This document shows positions 41,121-53,300 of a DNA stretch of 64,000 nucleotides, in pieces. Location: positions 77,771,499 to 77,835,498 of the forward strand of contig NC_029519.1 in the NCBI RefSeq assembly GCF_001577835.2. Direction: 5' to 3'. Within the stretch, counting starts at the first letter, position 1. The number at the start of each line of letters is the position of its first letter. The notes beneath the pieces were generated by a model. That model searched no databases. It worked only from the letters and a program-made list of their open reading frames with translations, and was not told the DNA's origin. A program made the translations under genes and the position numbers. The stretch comes from Coturnix japonica. Its lineage: Eukaryota > Chordata > Aves > Galliformes > Phasianidae.

Positions 41121-43399
41121 CAGAGTGCCCAGGATCCCACTCTGTCAGCAAATTCTGCAGTGTAGTTACAAAGATGCATGTTTGCTGATGTTTGCCTACA
41201 AAGCAACAGCTTACAAAACATCATTAAAATAGAACACAAAATGACCTGCTGGCCTCTGCAGCGCATACACTGATACGCTGTGGGAAAGCATGGCCACAGC
41301 ACTGCTGTGGTGTCTGTCCTCACTTCCTTCATGCTGTTCACAAAGCTGACTGATCACCTTAACTCGGTTAATCGCTACAGACAGCGCGGAACCCCGATAC
41401 GCTGAATCATAATGAAAGATGACACAGATATGAGGCTGGGTGAGCCCACACTGTGGAGGCTGAGGTGGACACCAGCTCTTGGGTATGCACTCACCTCTCT
41501 CTCTTTCACTGTTGCTTCTTGCTACACCATATGCAAGGGTGGTTACCGACTTGTTATGGGGTCTGGGAGTGAAAAAAAAGGGGGAATTGCAGATGCACAT
41601 TCAAACACAACATGCAACAGAGGTACAAAAGGGGTCTTACTACAGAGCCATACATCAGGGCTACCACGACCATGAGCTATTTGGCCCAGGAATTTCAGGG
41701 CATGAGCAGATGTTGCTGCTGAAGTCAGCAAAGGTGTTGCCTGAGATAAACCAACATGAATCAAAGGCATCCTACAGAGCCTTTCGGTTTAGACTTGCAT
41801 GATGTTGCAGCAGCACCTCTACCAACCTCTAAGAATTGGGCAAATGAGCCAGATCTTTTTGAGATGCTTCTTTAGTCACAATAGATGGATTTGATAAAGG
41901 CTGAAGGCAGGGTAGGAAGGAACCAAGCATATGTAAGCTCACCACAGCTTCTCCATCATGTTCTTGAAACTTGCAATTAAAGAACAAATATTTTTGGAGA
42001 AAAAGCTTAACTATAAAGAAAGGGTATCACATACAGTCTGTTTCTCACAGCCTCCTATCAATGTGTGTGAGTCAGACCAAGGAACTGGAACCTATAAAGC
42101 AGATGGTTCGAAAATGCACAAAGCTGTGAGGAAAACAACTGCATTTAAACTGTTAGATATCAAAAAGAAGTGCCTTGCAACAGCAGTGGCAGCATCAGAA
42201 CACTACTGTGATCAGTTTCAGTGTTAATTCTAAGAAATCTTGCTTTCTTTTGAAGATTTCTTTTAAATCCCCTCTCCCACCCACAGACAGTTTTTTGTTT
42301 TCCCCTCAGATCTTAGAGGGGGAAAAAAAAAGGCCCGATGCATCAATTCTTACTCCTCAACCCTGCTGAAAAGTTGGTTTTGTTGCAAGCATTGATGTCT
42401 TAAGTAGAGAAATGGCTGGGACCTGCAGGCTCAAGTAGGTCTGTAAAATGAGAGCCTGTACTTGTGCCTGGTGTTGCTTTGCATCTATCATAGAGTAAAT
42501 TCAGTCTATGATGCAAGTGGCAATCAGCACACAGTGCAAAGCAGACTCCTTCAGGTTCTCAGGACTTGGGAACATCCATCACCAATGGAAATTGATCTTT
42601 ATGCCTGAGCAGCAGTGGAAGCCAACACACATGTAGCAGCAAACCCAGGCAGGCATTTTTCCTGCAGCTCGACTGGGCTTTCAGGGAGAAGCCCCTGTAC
42701 CTGCTTCCAAAACTCCAAGGGGTCTCCAGGCAGATCTGCTGCTGTGTCTGCCCAGATGTGACAGAGATCCACGACTCAGTTTGTTTCTCAAATCAGAACA
42801 GATAAGTTTAATGAGAATAATAAATAAACAGAATCAGCTTCCAATGTGGATTCCTTTGCTACTAAGTGGAAAAAGAGACATTTACAGTAAAGGGAAAATA
42901 AAGCCATCAGCCTATATGCCTCATATTTTAAAATGCCTAGGCTTGGAAATGACTATCATCACTGACATTAGAGACTAAGAATAAGACAGTGAGGAAACAC
43001 ATAACAATAACCAAATGACTTCAGAAAAATGAGCATCACTCATCTAAATTCAGGCTGTATTTTTATATTCTTCAGCTATGCCTGTTTGCAGCATTTACAT
43101 CACCAGCTAATCAGTTGCATCTAAATACAGCAGGAGTCCTTCTTTCAGGATCTTATTATCACCTTTGATGCCAAGGAAGTCATAGAGTTACATTTAGAGT
43201 AGCTTGTGCATGTGTCCTACAAATAGCTCGTACGTTTTCCCCACGTAGGGCAGGATGGTGAGGAGTTCAAATACAGATTTGGAACTGATCACTGGCAGAA
43301 ATCAACTCCCAGATGATGCTTTTGCCACATTTTCAGAGCTGCTCATCTTCTCCTGACTTCTAGCACTGCAAGTCTTCTTTGAAAAGCAAGTAAACTGGC

Positions 43400-43450
43400 A
43401 CTTATTTCTCTTCAACACTTATTTCTCTTCAACACTTATTTCTCTTCAAC
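43400..43450 (+). repeat. Minisatellite, three perfect 17-bp units
   Basis: ACTTATTTCTCTTCAAC is repeated three times without a mismatch, at 43400-43416, 43417-43433 and 43434-43450. Confidence 0.95.
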
Positions 43451-44017
43451 TTTTCTTTTGTATACGCAGAGTACCACATCATGGCCTTACCCGACCACTC
43501 ATTTATAACTTTATAACACAGGAACCTAAGTCCAAGATTGGAACCAACCACAAAATAAATTTGCAAGAAACAACATACAAAAAGCCCACGATACCTTATT
43601 CTCAAAGCTTTTGAAACAACTTCTTAATGCAAGTCTAAAACAAACAAGACAATTCAAGGCTTGAGGGTCTTGGTTTTTACTCCATTCCACACCACAACAA
43701 CCCACAACAAAAAGTTTCAGTTGGGCAGAGCTGCTGAAAGCTGCAGCTCGGCACAGGTGCCTCTACAAACAACTACCTGGTGGTGCTACTTGACAACATA
43801 ATGGCTTTCAGATCCCACATCAAGGCTAAGGAAAAGCTTTTCTGCAACATGAAGGCACTGAGTGTTACTAAATGGTGTCTTATGACACTGCTTTTAAATA
43901 CATGAACTGGTGTCCTACATATGTACTACATGCCACAATAACACAAACTTACTGACACTACTTCAAATGCGAAGTGTTGCTGGTTCTTCAGAGCACTGTT
44001 TGACTCATAAATTGAGC

Positions 44018-44023
44018 TTTATT
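44018..44023 (-). terminator. Candidate polyadenylation signal of the KRCC1/ZMAT1-like gene
   Basis: AATAAA on the minus strand, about 500 bases after the stop codon at 44524-44522. It is the nearest canonical signal I found downstream. Confidence 0.45.
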
Positions 44024-44521
44024 CTGGGATCAAAAGCCTTCCTCACTCTCCTTTAAAGCAGTCAGTGGAATGGTTACCGATATGGCTTCCCCCTGGCACA
44101 CTGTAGTGCCCTTATGTGTCTTACCAAGCTTATATACTTTCCTAGGAGAAAAAAAGAAAGCAACCCCCTGCATAGGCACCATTAATAGTAAAAAAAATAA
44201 AGCTATACATTCTAATGAATTTCCAAGAGTGTTCCATAAGCTACTGACCCTTGTTTGAGGTATATTCCAGAAGAGCCTTCATACTTCTAAGTTCGCATCA
44301 CTGCAATGACTGTTGTACGTGTAACGTAATTAAAACCTGATGCATGTCAACTACCAAACATTTTCAGAAGACTTTCTCACTTCCAAAAAGACCCCCAAAT
44401 TTGCTTAAAAAAAAAAAAAAAACCACAATAAACCAACAAAAACCACAACAGCCATAGTATGATACAAAATAGTTAAGATAATCTGCAAATTGGATCAGGC
44501 TCTTGAAGCTAAGCAAAACCC

Positions 44522-45278
44522 TCACCAGCATGTAAAGGCAGAGTCATCCCAAATTAGCTCATTTTCTGTTTTGACCTTTATCTGGGGCTTCTGTTGATTC
44601 TTGGTGCGTTTTCTTCTCTGTCTCTTAACAGGTGTTTTTTTAGGCCTTTTACCTTTATTTGGTGTCGATTTCTTCTCATTTACTAAGCCTACCTCAGGTT
44701 TAATTCGCTTTCGTTTTGCACTTTCTTTCTGCAAATCTGCACCTTCACCATCTTCCTTTCTTTTCAGTTCTGAGTCTTCTTTCTTACATTTCAACTCTTC
44801 ACTAATGTATTTTTTCTCCTCAGTATATTCTACCTGAAGGTTCTGTTCTTCTTTGTAGGAGATGCTAATCGTTTCAGCAAGCACAAGTTTGCAATACTCT
44901 CTAGATTCTACAGCTGACAGACCAAAGCCATCTGTGATGGCAGCTGCCCCAAATGCTTGCCCTTCTATAGAGTGTGCTGTGCTGTACTGACAGTTTGATG
45001 TATTTTCTAGTGCACGCTCACAAGCTGACGAGCTACTTGGTGCTTTCTTTTTCCCAGTATTTGTGGGTGTTTGGGTTTCTGAGAAAAGGCTGGAATGCTG
45101 GTTTTGTTTGTACATAAAGGCTGAAGGTTTAACCTCACCAAGGTTTCCATCTTTAAACTCTTCTGCTATTCTCACATCCATTCTTTCCTCAAGACATGTA
45201 GTTTTCTGACCTTGAATGGAATAGTAAGTTTTTCTTGATCTCTTTGTGAGACGGTGAATCTTCATTGCTCTGCATAAA
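44522..45278 (-). CDS. KRCC1-like last coding exon
   Basis: Acceptor CTGTCCAG at 45286-45279; the exon completes the split Ser codon, reads LCRAMKIHRLTKRSRKTYYS, and runs 252 codons to TGA. Composition is strongly charged: Lys/Glu runs, then KGKRPKKTPVKRQRRKRTK, a likely nuclear localisation signal, and the conserved-looking C-terminal ELIWDDSAF. Most of it is probably disordered or coiled coil. Confidence 0.85.
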
Positions 45279-48200
45279 CTGGACAGAAAAGCAACAACAA
45301 CAACCAGTTATTAATGTTGATCAATTTGCTTAGGATCTGTTGAGTTAAAATCATGAAGACAGAGAGACATGTATGATAAAATTATTTCATGGGCTACAAG
45401 AAAGAACCTATTCCAAGCATGCTGTTCTGTGTACCCACATGAAGCCTCCAACACAAGATCTTACCTGCAAAAATCAGCTACAGGAAATACCTTCAGTCAC
45501 ACTACTGTGGTTATATTATTATTGCTTCTTCACATAAAATGCCTTCCCAACCATGCCTAACATGAACGAAATCTTGGTATTTGGCCCTAACTGAGGAGCA
45601 GCCTCAAAAAAGTAGTGATAACAATAGTGATACAATATCCATTCCACCGTTAACAAAAGCTACAATCCCTTCTTTAGGTTAAAGGGAAGGTAGGAGCTAT
45701 CACCTATCCCAAACAACATCTTACACCAAACATAAGATGCATGATGACAAACCCTGACTAAGCACAGAAGATGCTGTACCAAAATAGGTGCTACTGTCTC
45801 CAAAGAAGCAAATATTTGAGGATAGCAAAGTATGTAAAAAAACCACAACTTCCAGAACCTTTCCTGTGGGCTGCCACTGAAATGCAAGCGTGGCAACTCC
45901 AAGACAGAACGTCAGTCATAAGTAGTCACTTAGTCACTTTTAAAGGCTGAAAAACCAAACAGAATCAGATGAAAAAAAAAAAAACCACAACAAAATAATG
46001 ATAAAAAACAATAATTCAAAGGTTTTTAAACAGCGCACAACAGGGCTAATGAAGAAGCAAAGTCTTTCATAGAAACTTGAAAGTACATGCTACAGAGTAA
46101 CAAAAGGCTTACCTGGTCTGGTGCTTTTTTCCTTTCATGTGGGACTGATACTCAAGTACATTTGTAAGTACAACATTGCAAACAGGGCATATGTAATGGC
46201 CAAACCCAACCTCAGAAAAGAAGGAATCTGTGGGTCAGAAATACTATAAATGAGAGGCAAAATCCAGAGCTACCACAATTTTTCCCCATGTGAGAGGCCT
46301 AACAACCTTCCCCAAACCAGCTCTATATGAGATACAAAGTCTCTGCTGCAAGGTAACTCAGTTTTACACTCCAACAGTATTAGTGAAGGGAGCTGTACTG
46401 CTGCAGTGTAACTATTCTTCAGAAGTTGACGGAGTTGTCAAACACTGTGTTATGAATACACCACGCACAGACTGACAAATCTAAGTTAAACCTTATGTTT
46501 TCCAGGTTGTCATGCTCTCCTCTCCTACAAGCTGCAAAGCTGACTCACTACAGATTTAAATGTATTAAACAAACAAAACAGCAAGGAGTAAACAGAAAGG
46601 AGGAAATGAACTTGCTCTGTATCAAAGGAGGAGGCTAACATTTTCTTGCACGTATCAGAGCTGCCCCTTGAACATTCAAGCTACCCTCACTTTTTCATGT
46701 CCTTCTTACCACTTGTCATGGATTCCCTTGGGACAGGTTTGAATCCCAGCTCCTCCATCACCTTCTTCCGTGCAAGATTTTTTCCATGTTTCTTACCAAC
46801 ATAGTGGTTCTGGGCTGAATGTGGACCATTGAGAGGAACACAGCAGAGATTGCAGTAGTTCATTTCCAAGCTCAATTTTGAAGATGATGAAGGCACCTCA
46901 GTTTCTGAAGGAACTGAAAACTCATTGTTAGATACCTGCACTAATATCTATGTGTTTGATGGCCGGCCATTTTAAGGTCCAAGAAGAAAGCTTTACCCTG
47001 CAGAGGGTTATTCAGTACATGTTTGCTACACTCCATCCTGAAATAAAGTTCAGTAACTTGCACAGCACTCACACCAGTTCACTGTTGCTTGTGGACTAAT
47101 TTATTTTTATTTTTTAATTAAATATGCTAATTCATCAAACTGAGTTTGGGCCACAGTTAATATTCAGAGCAACAGTAAACATGTTCTTTAATAATCAGAA
47201 ATATTTACCTTTAGTTGGAAAGATAAGGAATCTGAAAGCAAGCTTCCCTAGCTTCAGAGATGTAAAGGGTAGTTACTATTTGCTGTTCACCTAAGAAGTT
47301 ACCATATGGCAGGTCCATGACTTTGTCAGAACAGAAAGGCATACAGATACACAGGTGTAGGACAACACCTCTTTATATCTGCTGCAGAGAGTGACAGGAA
47401 AATGCACACAGTGCAAATTTAGTTCTTACCAGAAACAGGTTGCACGCTCTGTGCTTCCACCAGGGCTTTATTTTCTGCCAACTGCCTCAGCTTCTGAGCA
47501 TGGATCTTCCCCTGGAGGTGAGATGATGCAACATCTGGGGAAGCCAAAATTATGTTGCAGAGATTACAGTACTTATTCTCTACTATTCTCATTCCATCCA
47601 TCTGAAATTAAACAAAGGCAAGCTCAGTTATACAAGCATTCACTGAAGGACAATAAAGCACTTAAGTCAGCTATGGAGAAGAATAGTCACCTGAGAACTG
47701 GTACAATCCATTATTTCCTTCTTTTTGTCACACTTCATTCTCTCATCCTTCCTGCCATGACTTTGGACATAAAGATAAACGTTCTGAGCATGCTTTCTGC
47801 CCTGAAAAGAAATTGGAATTATTCCTGTTCCATTACTAAGGAGCCAAGAAGTGGCATGTCCAGCAACAGGAATTTTATCCATCCAAAACAGGTCTGAGGA
47901 TTCAATAGCCCAGGTATCTAAAATTGGGTGTTATGCGTACCTGCTTCACCTGTGATTATTTTTTTTAATTCTTAGATGCTCTCTCTCAACACAATCTTCC
48001 ATCTCCTGCACTTTTATAGTGTACTTACATGTCACACTGTACACAGGTAACCCACAAACCCAAACAAGTGACTTGTCTAATCTAATCTGATGCTTTCCAG
48101 GAGTCTGTTAAGGATTCTGAGAAGAAGCATTAGGAAATCTTGATAATGTTACCAAGAAAAAGAAGTGCTACCATACTTGACTAAACAACATCAGCAAAAC

Positions 48201-51200
48201 TGAAAAAAAAAAGTCTTATTTCTGTGTCATTTCATCCTGAATTTATCTGATTTCACCATTTCAATTGCACCTGTTGTCCTCAACTGGATTTGGATCCTAG
48301 AAATAGAAATTCTAACTGAGAGTCTGAACTCTTCAGTTATGACAGTACAAGCACTGCTTAACATAAATCAAAGTAAGGAAGTATTATACCTTTCAAGACC
48401 TGAATACTAATTGATGAGGATAACAAAAAAGATTCCTGAGAGCAACTGACATTTTAACTTCAGCAAGAAAATGAAACGTCTGTGCCTGCAAACCTTCAAG
48501 ATTAAGGTTCAAAATATAGCTCACTTTCCTATATCTATAGCACTACCCCAAGGCATACACTTGTTCCAAGAAATGCCTTCTGCATGACTCATACTGATGT
48601 ACAGAATCAAACTCTATAGCCTGTTAGGATATAAAGCAGGTATGATTTAATAAAGAGATGTGCACACAGCCCTGGCGCAAGGGGTTAACACTCCAAACTT
48701 GCGCACCATAGGGAAAAAGCGTGTTACAGATATAGGCCAAACTAATACATAATCAATAGTCTCCCCCCGAGTTTGGTTACATATTCATTACATTCCCTGC
48801 GACCCCATTGGCAAAGACGGTTCCCCCCCTTCTCTCCGTCATTGTTTTGGGATGAAGATTCCTCTCCTGCTGTGAGAGCTCCTGTTTTCTTCTGGTGTTA
48901 GCTTTTGGCCTTGCAGATGGAGCACCCCCACACATCAGTGTCATCTTGCCCTGTGAATATCTAATCACCTTTCTGCCAGCTGCCTTCGGGCTGCTCCCAA
49001 ACTCCTATCTTTATGGCCTTCTTCCCCTTGTTTTCCCAGACTTAGTGTCTGCAATTCCCCCTCTCTCTGCCCCCCTCAACATAAACTATCTGTAACTACC
49101 CTTTGCTTTGGTTTCTATGAGGCCCCCTTTCCCTTTCAGTAGCAAAGTGCTCCCTTTTCATTTATTATGGGGTCCTTTCTGCTCTTCAATACAACTTGAC
49201 TCGTGAAGACATGGACAGACATAGCAGCACGTGTGTATCACTGGGTAAAGCACCAGGGGCCACAACCCCTACTCTCTATAGTTAGAACTGCCCCATGCCA
49301 CTCTTATGTCCTGGGTCACGTGGTGCAAATCTGCTTTCATCCCATGTACAGCATGGCCTGAACCCACCCAGTTCCTTCTATAACCATCCTACAATATGCA
49401 GGTGATTGCCCTTCATTACAGCTGAACCCACATCATTCACAACCTTCAAGCCTGGCTAGTCCCTAAACCCAGCATAAGCTTCAGGAAAGGCTTTAAGCAG
49501 CCTTTTCTAACACCATACAGAAACCTCAAACCAAAGTCCCAGTACTTGCTAGGAGAAATCTTCCCTTTCAGGCTACCTCATAGTGTGACATCCTTTGGGA
49601 TTCAAACGGCAGCACTGCCCAGCAAACCCTACAGAAAGTGTCTGTGAACAGGTGGTGCCTTGTTGCCTCATCTAATATGTCATCTGAACGTCCTGAAAGA
49701 AAGCAAAACAACAAAAACCAGTCAGGAGACAGGAAACACGTCTGTGTCTTCACTTACAAAGTATTGACCACTTGAATATTCACATGCAGCATATGAGTGA
49801 ACTAATGTTCATCCACTGAATCGTGCCTTGTTGTAGCTTCAGAGCAGGGCTGTAAAGCCACCTACACCTTCCTACATACAGAGATATTGCTTTCATAGAC
49901 TGAAGGAATATTACTGTACGCTTACTTGGACTTCAGGTACCTCAAAAATTAAGGAAGATAGAGCTTCTTCATTGTGTTTTCCAGACATGCTATCAGATAT
50001 ATTAGACTAATGGCCTAAAATACAAGAAGCATTTTAGTTCGATCAGGTCACACACTTAAATATGGGAATACAGAAAGCCAGGGAGTAGCTCAGTGCATGA
50101 GAAAGACCAAGAGGTCTCAGAGTCTTAGCTGACTTTCCAGAAAACATATTTGCCCTTCACTTTGCTTTCCTCTTCAGTCTTACAACAAACTGCATAGAAT
50201 CATAAGAGTTGAAAGGAACATTTAAAGTCCACCCAGTCCAGCTCCCCTGCAATGAACAGGGACACCACAGCTGGATCAGGTTGCCTCTCAAACCTTTAAT
50301 ATTAATAACTGTACCACCCCACCAGGAATCTCAGCCTGTTTCAGATCTAGGTTCTTTTCCAGGCAGTCAGAAGTTTCCTTAATGTATACAGAACCTTCAC
50401 AAGTATCAGAACAACCATCTCCTTTCCTGGGCTCCTGAATGAGGTTCCAAGTGCTCCCGATTCCAGATCAGACTCTGACTGTTATTAATTTTTCTTTCCT
50501 AATTCTTGAGGAGAGCTGAGAGCAGAATAATGCAGTAAGGAAGAAGTACAGGCTAAAGAAATCCCTAAAGGCAAAGATATGAAATTTCACATTCAAAGGA
50601 GTAAACCCAGAAGATGACACAGCCAAATTCTGCCCTCAAGTGCCAGCAGCAAACATAACATTTTAATGAGAAATAGATGGAGTCAAGTTCAACAATTGCA
50701 ACCCATTAACAGATGGAATAGTATAGCAAGATAACTTAAAGACATTTACAGGCATCTTCAAATGCCATATTCTACCACAGAGCTGACACATGCCTAAGCC
50801 TGCACACAAGCACAGGCCTATGGAGCACACAACTACACCCACCATCCAAATAAGAGTTAAATATAGTGTTGCCCAAACATCACAAAACTAAACTCAAAAC
50901 AGTGCTGACCACCTTTTAGCACTGGAGAGACCCACAACCTGCCCTGACACACAGCAAGTGGACCTTACAGCTGATGGAAAGCACAGTGCTCACCCTTTAG
51001 CCCAGGGCAAACAGGAACAAGACACTTTGCTGGCTCCCTTATACAGTGCTGTGAATGAAACAGAAACCGCTTGAAAGCATTAAAATAGAAATACAGTAAA
51101 TCCACAAACAAATAAACAAAAACAAAAGTTCAGGATCTCAGAAAACAAACTGATGCTTCTATTGCTTTGAAAAAATTTCCATGGGCATATTTAAATCCAG

Positions 51201-52645
51201 CTGCACTCATTCAAAGCCAATCAGAACGTTAATTGGGCACAACAGAAAGCTGATTGAAGCCTGTGTGGGGAGGCTGACTCCTTTTAAAGCAACAGTAGCA
51301 TTAGACTAATTAACTACTGCAGGGTGAGCTGTTAGTTTCCTTGCTAGGTATTCAGGTATATTTAGTTTCAAACTAAAACAGGAGAGCCTGGGTATAGTGA
51401 ATAACAGATTCCTCACTGCCCAGAGAGGTGGTGGGTGCCCCATCCCTGGAGACATTCAAGGTCAGGCTCTGAGCACCTGATAGAGCTGTAGGTGTCCCTG
51501 TTCATTGCAGGTGAGCTGGACTAGATGGCCTTTTTTAGGGTCCCTTCCAAGTCAAATGATTCTATGAACCAGTCAGTACTTATAAAGCATGAACCAAAGC
51601 CTTTCAGAGTACAAATACTGATGTTCCTGGAAGCTCAGCACTGTTTTTCACCCCACTTGCTAGATCTATAGCATCCCATAGATTTTCTGGTAAGGAGGGA
51701 ACACAGAATTCGGATGTGATAGAAACTCTCCAACTGCAAGACAGATTTTCAGAGCTTTATGTCACACATTCAGTGTATGAAAGTAACTTGTTGGACAGCT
51801 TGCACTCCCAGAAGTACGATGTTAGAAGAAACTGTCCGAAGAACTGAATGTAAGTCTATCTTTTAAGAACTCAGTATCACTTTGGACTTGTCAGATACCT
51901 GCTCCTTACACACTTGGGACACTGACAAGTAGTCTCCCATTGCACTTTGCTCTTTAATTCCTGCTTTGGGCTCAAATTCTCATTACTTTTTGCCACAGAC
52001 ATCATACAAAACCATTTCGTAGAGGGGACAGCAAAGTGTATTCCTGCTACTTCCACCACCACGACACTCATTGCAGGGATGACACGAAATAGCCACTTCT
52101 CCTTCAGCGGGAGCTTGAGCGTGTGGTATTTTACACACCCAGCTTACTCAGGGCAGAGATTTGAGGCTGGAAATGAGCTGTACAAGAGGGTAACACGCTG
52201 AGCATGTGAGGGATCCTCCACACGGGGGCCCTGTGTGTCACAGCCGGCTCACAGCCTCGCCTTTTCCACACAGAGCTTCTCACCCTCACTCACAGCCCTT
52301 GGGACGGCGGTAGCGCTCACCCGAACCCCGCCGCCTCCGCCGCCGCCGCCGCCCACTTCGCCCTTTGGACCGCCGCCTTCGGAGTCTCTTTACGGGCCAG
52401 GGCTGGCTATAATTAAACCCTGAGGGCCAGTACATCTCATCAGCCCCCTCCCACGGCTCAACCCAACGCCACTTCATGCTGAAGGCTGGAGGTGCCGGTT
52501 AAAGCCCCTCAGGGCCCGGCCCGCTCTTCGCTTCACCTCAGGGAGCGCAGCCCGCCCAGCAGCCCGCCCCGCGCCCCGCCCAGAGCGCCCGCGTCCCGCC
52601 CAAGCTCCGTGTATGACAGCCTTCCACAAGTCACTTACCATCCAT
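44522..52645 (-). CDS. U1/matrin-type zinc finger protein with KRCC1-like C-terminus (7 coding exons)
   Basis: Minus-strand coding exons: 52645-52639, 49692-49577, 47801-47691, 47601-47430, 46913-46710, 46227-46113, 45278-44522. All introns are GT-AG, phases agree at every junction, total 1,482 nt, 493 aa. It has four U1-type C2H2 fingers (Cys-x2-Cys, His-x5-His): CRVCWAVL...HYEGRKH, YCNLCNII...HLQGKIH, YCNLCCVP...HYVGKKH and YICPVCNV...HMKGKKH. Such fingers usually bind double-stranded RNA or sit in RNA-processing proteins. The last exon is Lys/Glu rich with SRKTYYSIQ near its start and ELIWDDSAF at its end, resembling SKKTYDSFQ and MLWDQSILGF of human KRCC1 as I remember it. Human KRCC1 lies beside SMYD1 but lacks the fingers; ZMAT1 has both. 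Orthology (KRCC1 or ZMAT1-like) is open, so no symbol is given. Confidence 0.8.
46113..46227 (-). CDS. Zinc finger exon, finger 4
   Basis: 115 nt, acceptor ACCCACAG, donor GTAAGC. Encodes SFFSEVGFGHYICPVC and then NVVLTNVLEYQSHMKGKKHQ: a complete U1-type finger. This exon is too short for a long-frame search but fits phase 1 in and phase 2 out. Confidence 0.85.
46710..46913 (-). CDS. Zinc finger exon, finger 3
   Basis: 204 nt, acceptor GTTTTCAG, donor GTAAGA. Encodes VPSETEVPSSSSKLSLEM, then NYCNLCCVPLNGPHSAQNHY and VGKKHGKNLARKKVMEELGF, a complete finger with a basic, helical tail. Confidence 0.88.
47430..47601 (-). CDS. Zinc finger exon, finger 2
   Basis: 172 nt, acceptor AATTTCAG, donor GTAAGA. 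Encodes MDGMRIVENKYCNLCNIILA, then SPDVASSHLQGKIHAQKLRQ and LAENKALVEAQSVQPVS. Starts in phase 0. Confidence 0.88.
47691..47801 (-). CDS. Zinc finger exon, second half of finger 1
   Basis: 111 nt, phase 0 on both sides. Encodes GRKHAQNVYLYVQSHGRK and DERMKCDKKKEIMDCTSSQ. The GRKH supplies the second His of finger 1, whose Cys pair and first His are in the preceding exon. Confidence 0.85.
48622..49221 (-). mobile_element. Solo LTR, about 600 bp, in the zinc finger gene intron
   Basis: On the minus strand it begins TGTCTGTCC and ends CCTAACA, so TG...CA termini, with an ATTAAA polyadenylation-like signal shortly before the end and a purine-rich body unlike the surrounding AT-rich intron. Flanks TAGCC (48617-48621) and TAGCA (49222-49226) look like a slightly diverged 5-bp target duplication. 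No internal retroviral region is seen. An avian ERV solo LTR is the best reading; the family is not assigned. Confidence 0.6.
49577..49692 (-). CDS. Zinc finger exon, first half of finger 1
   Basis: 116 nt, acceptor CTTTCAG, donor GTAGCC. Encodes RSDDILDEATRHHLFTDTFC and then RVCWAVLPFESQRMSHYE. Spliced to 47801 it completes CRVC...HYEGRKH. Confidence 0.85.
50195..50345 (-). mobile_element. CR1 LINE 3'-end fragment
   Basis: CATAGAATCATAAGAGTTGA, then CAGTCCAGCTCCCCTGCAAT and AGCTGGATCAGGTTGCCTCT: the CR1 end in reverse orientation, in the first intron of the zinc finger gene. Confidence 0.8.
51385..51567 (+). mobile_element. CR1 LINE 3'-end fragment
   Basis: CAGAGAGGTGGTGGGTGCCC, TCCCTGGAGACATTCAAGGT and the terminal CAAATGATTCTATGA show a forward CR1 tail. 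Confidence 0.88.
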
Positions 52646-52760
52646 CCTCAGCCCTCCGAATTGCCTTCTCCATCAGGCTTTGAAACGTCCCTTTTTCCAC
52701 GGAGCTGAAAGGAGAGCCGCCCAACAGGCGTGTTTCAGCCGGGCTCCCCGTCACTCGGCC
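52290..52760 (-). promoter_or_regulatory. CpG-rich promoter and 5' region of the zinc finger gene
   Basis: GC- and CpG-rich DNA with CCG/GCC repeats (52328-52352) and GC-box-like CCGCCC runs (52550-52605), in contrast to the AT-rich flanks. The first coding exon (52645-52639) lies within it. No TATA box seen; typical of a housekeeping CpG-island promoter. Confidence 0.7.
52639..52645 (-). CDS. Zinc finger gene, first coding exon (7 nt)
   Basis: ATGGATG followed by a GTAAGT donor. The ATG has A at -3 and G at +4, a strong context, and its phase-1 end joins exactly to the exon at 49692. Another ATG at 52673-52671 is in a different frame and would stop soon after the splice, so it would act as an upstream open frame. 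The short coding exon is inferred from phase only. Confidence 0.6.
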
Positions 52761-53139
52761 TCTCGTGGTCTTTTCCAGCCTTCCCGGTGATATTTTTTTC
52801 ACACTTTTTACCACAGTGTTTTAAGTTTTACCATCGTATCTGGTGGGTGAACCAGATGGGTGGGGGTATGACCCACAACTGGGTATGAAACGATGGCTCT
52901 GTGTCACTGAGATTGAGATGGCTGAAAACCAGCCTCACAAAATGCTACCAGAGGAAAAAAGAAAAGCATAAAGGCTATATGAAAATCTAAGCTGGGATCA
53001 ATTTCTGTAGCGAGATTAACTGCTGTATGTGGAAGCCTTCATTTTACATGCACTGACTGATGGGGACAAAAGACAAAGCAAGGGACTGGGCTCTCTCTGC
53101 TTGTCCTGCATCCTCCTTTTACACTAGAGTGGGGCAAAT

Positions 53140-53300
53140 TCCCTCATAGAATCATGGAATCACTGAATCACAGAATGGTCTGAGATGAAAAGGACCACAA
53201 TCATCATCCAGTTTCAATCCCAATACCATGTGCAGGGTCACCAACCAGCAGACCAGGCTGCCCAGAGCCACATCCAGCCTGGCCTTGAAGCATCTCCTCC
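53140..53300 (-). mobile_element. CR1 LINE 3'-end fragment between the two promoters
   Basis: CATAGAATCATGGAATCACT, then CAGACCAGGCTGCCCAGAGC and CATCCAGCCTGGCCTTGAA: CR1 in reverse orientation. Confidence 0.85.

Larger units (their letters stand above)
40341..44017. other. Intergenic DNA, no gene recognised
   Basis: Holds two CR1 fragments (40840-41120), a small minisatellite (43400-43450) and otherwise unremarkable AT-rich DNA. No frame with a recognisable domain. Confidence 0.5.

Noticed and set aside
49925-49995. Minus-strand frame MSGKHNEEALSSLIFE as an alternative first exon of the zinc finger gene
   Set aside because: Both donor-like ends leave phase 0, which runs into a stop in the next exon.
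51877-52071. Minus-strand open frame with a CQCPKC motif, as a possible upstream zinc finger exon
   Set aside because: Its donor-like end is in phase 2 and does not join the phase-1 acceptor at 49692; there is no matching His pair.
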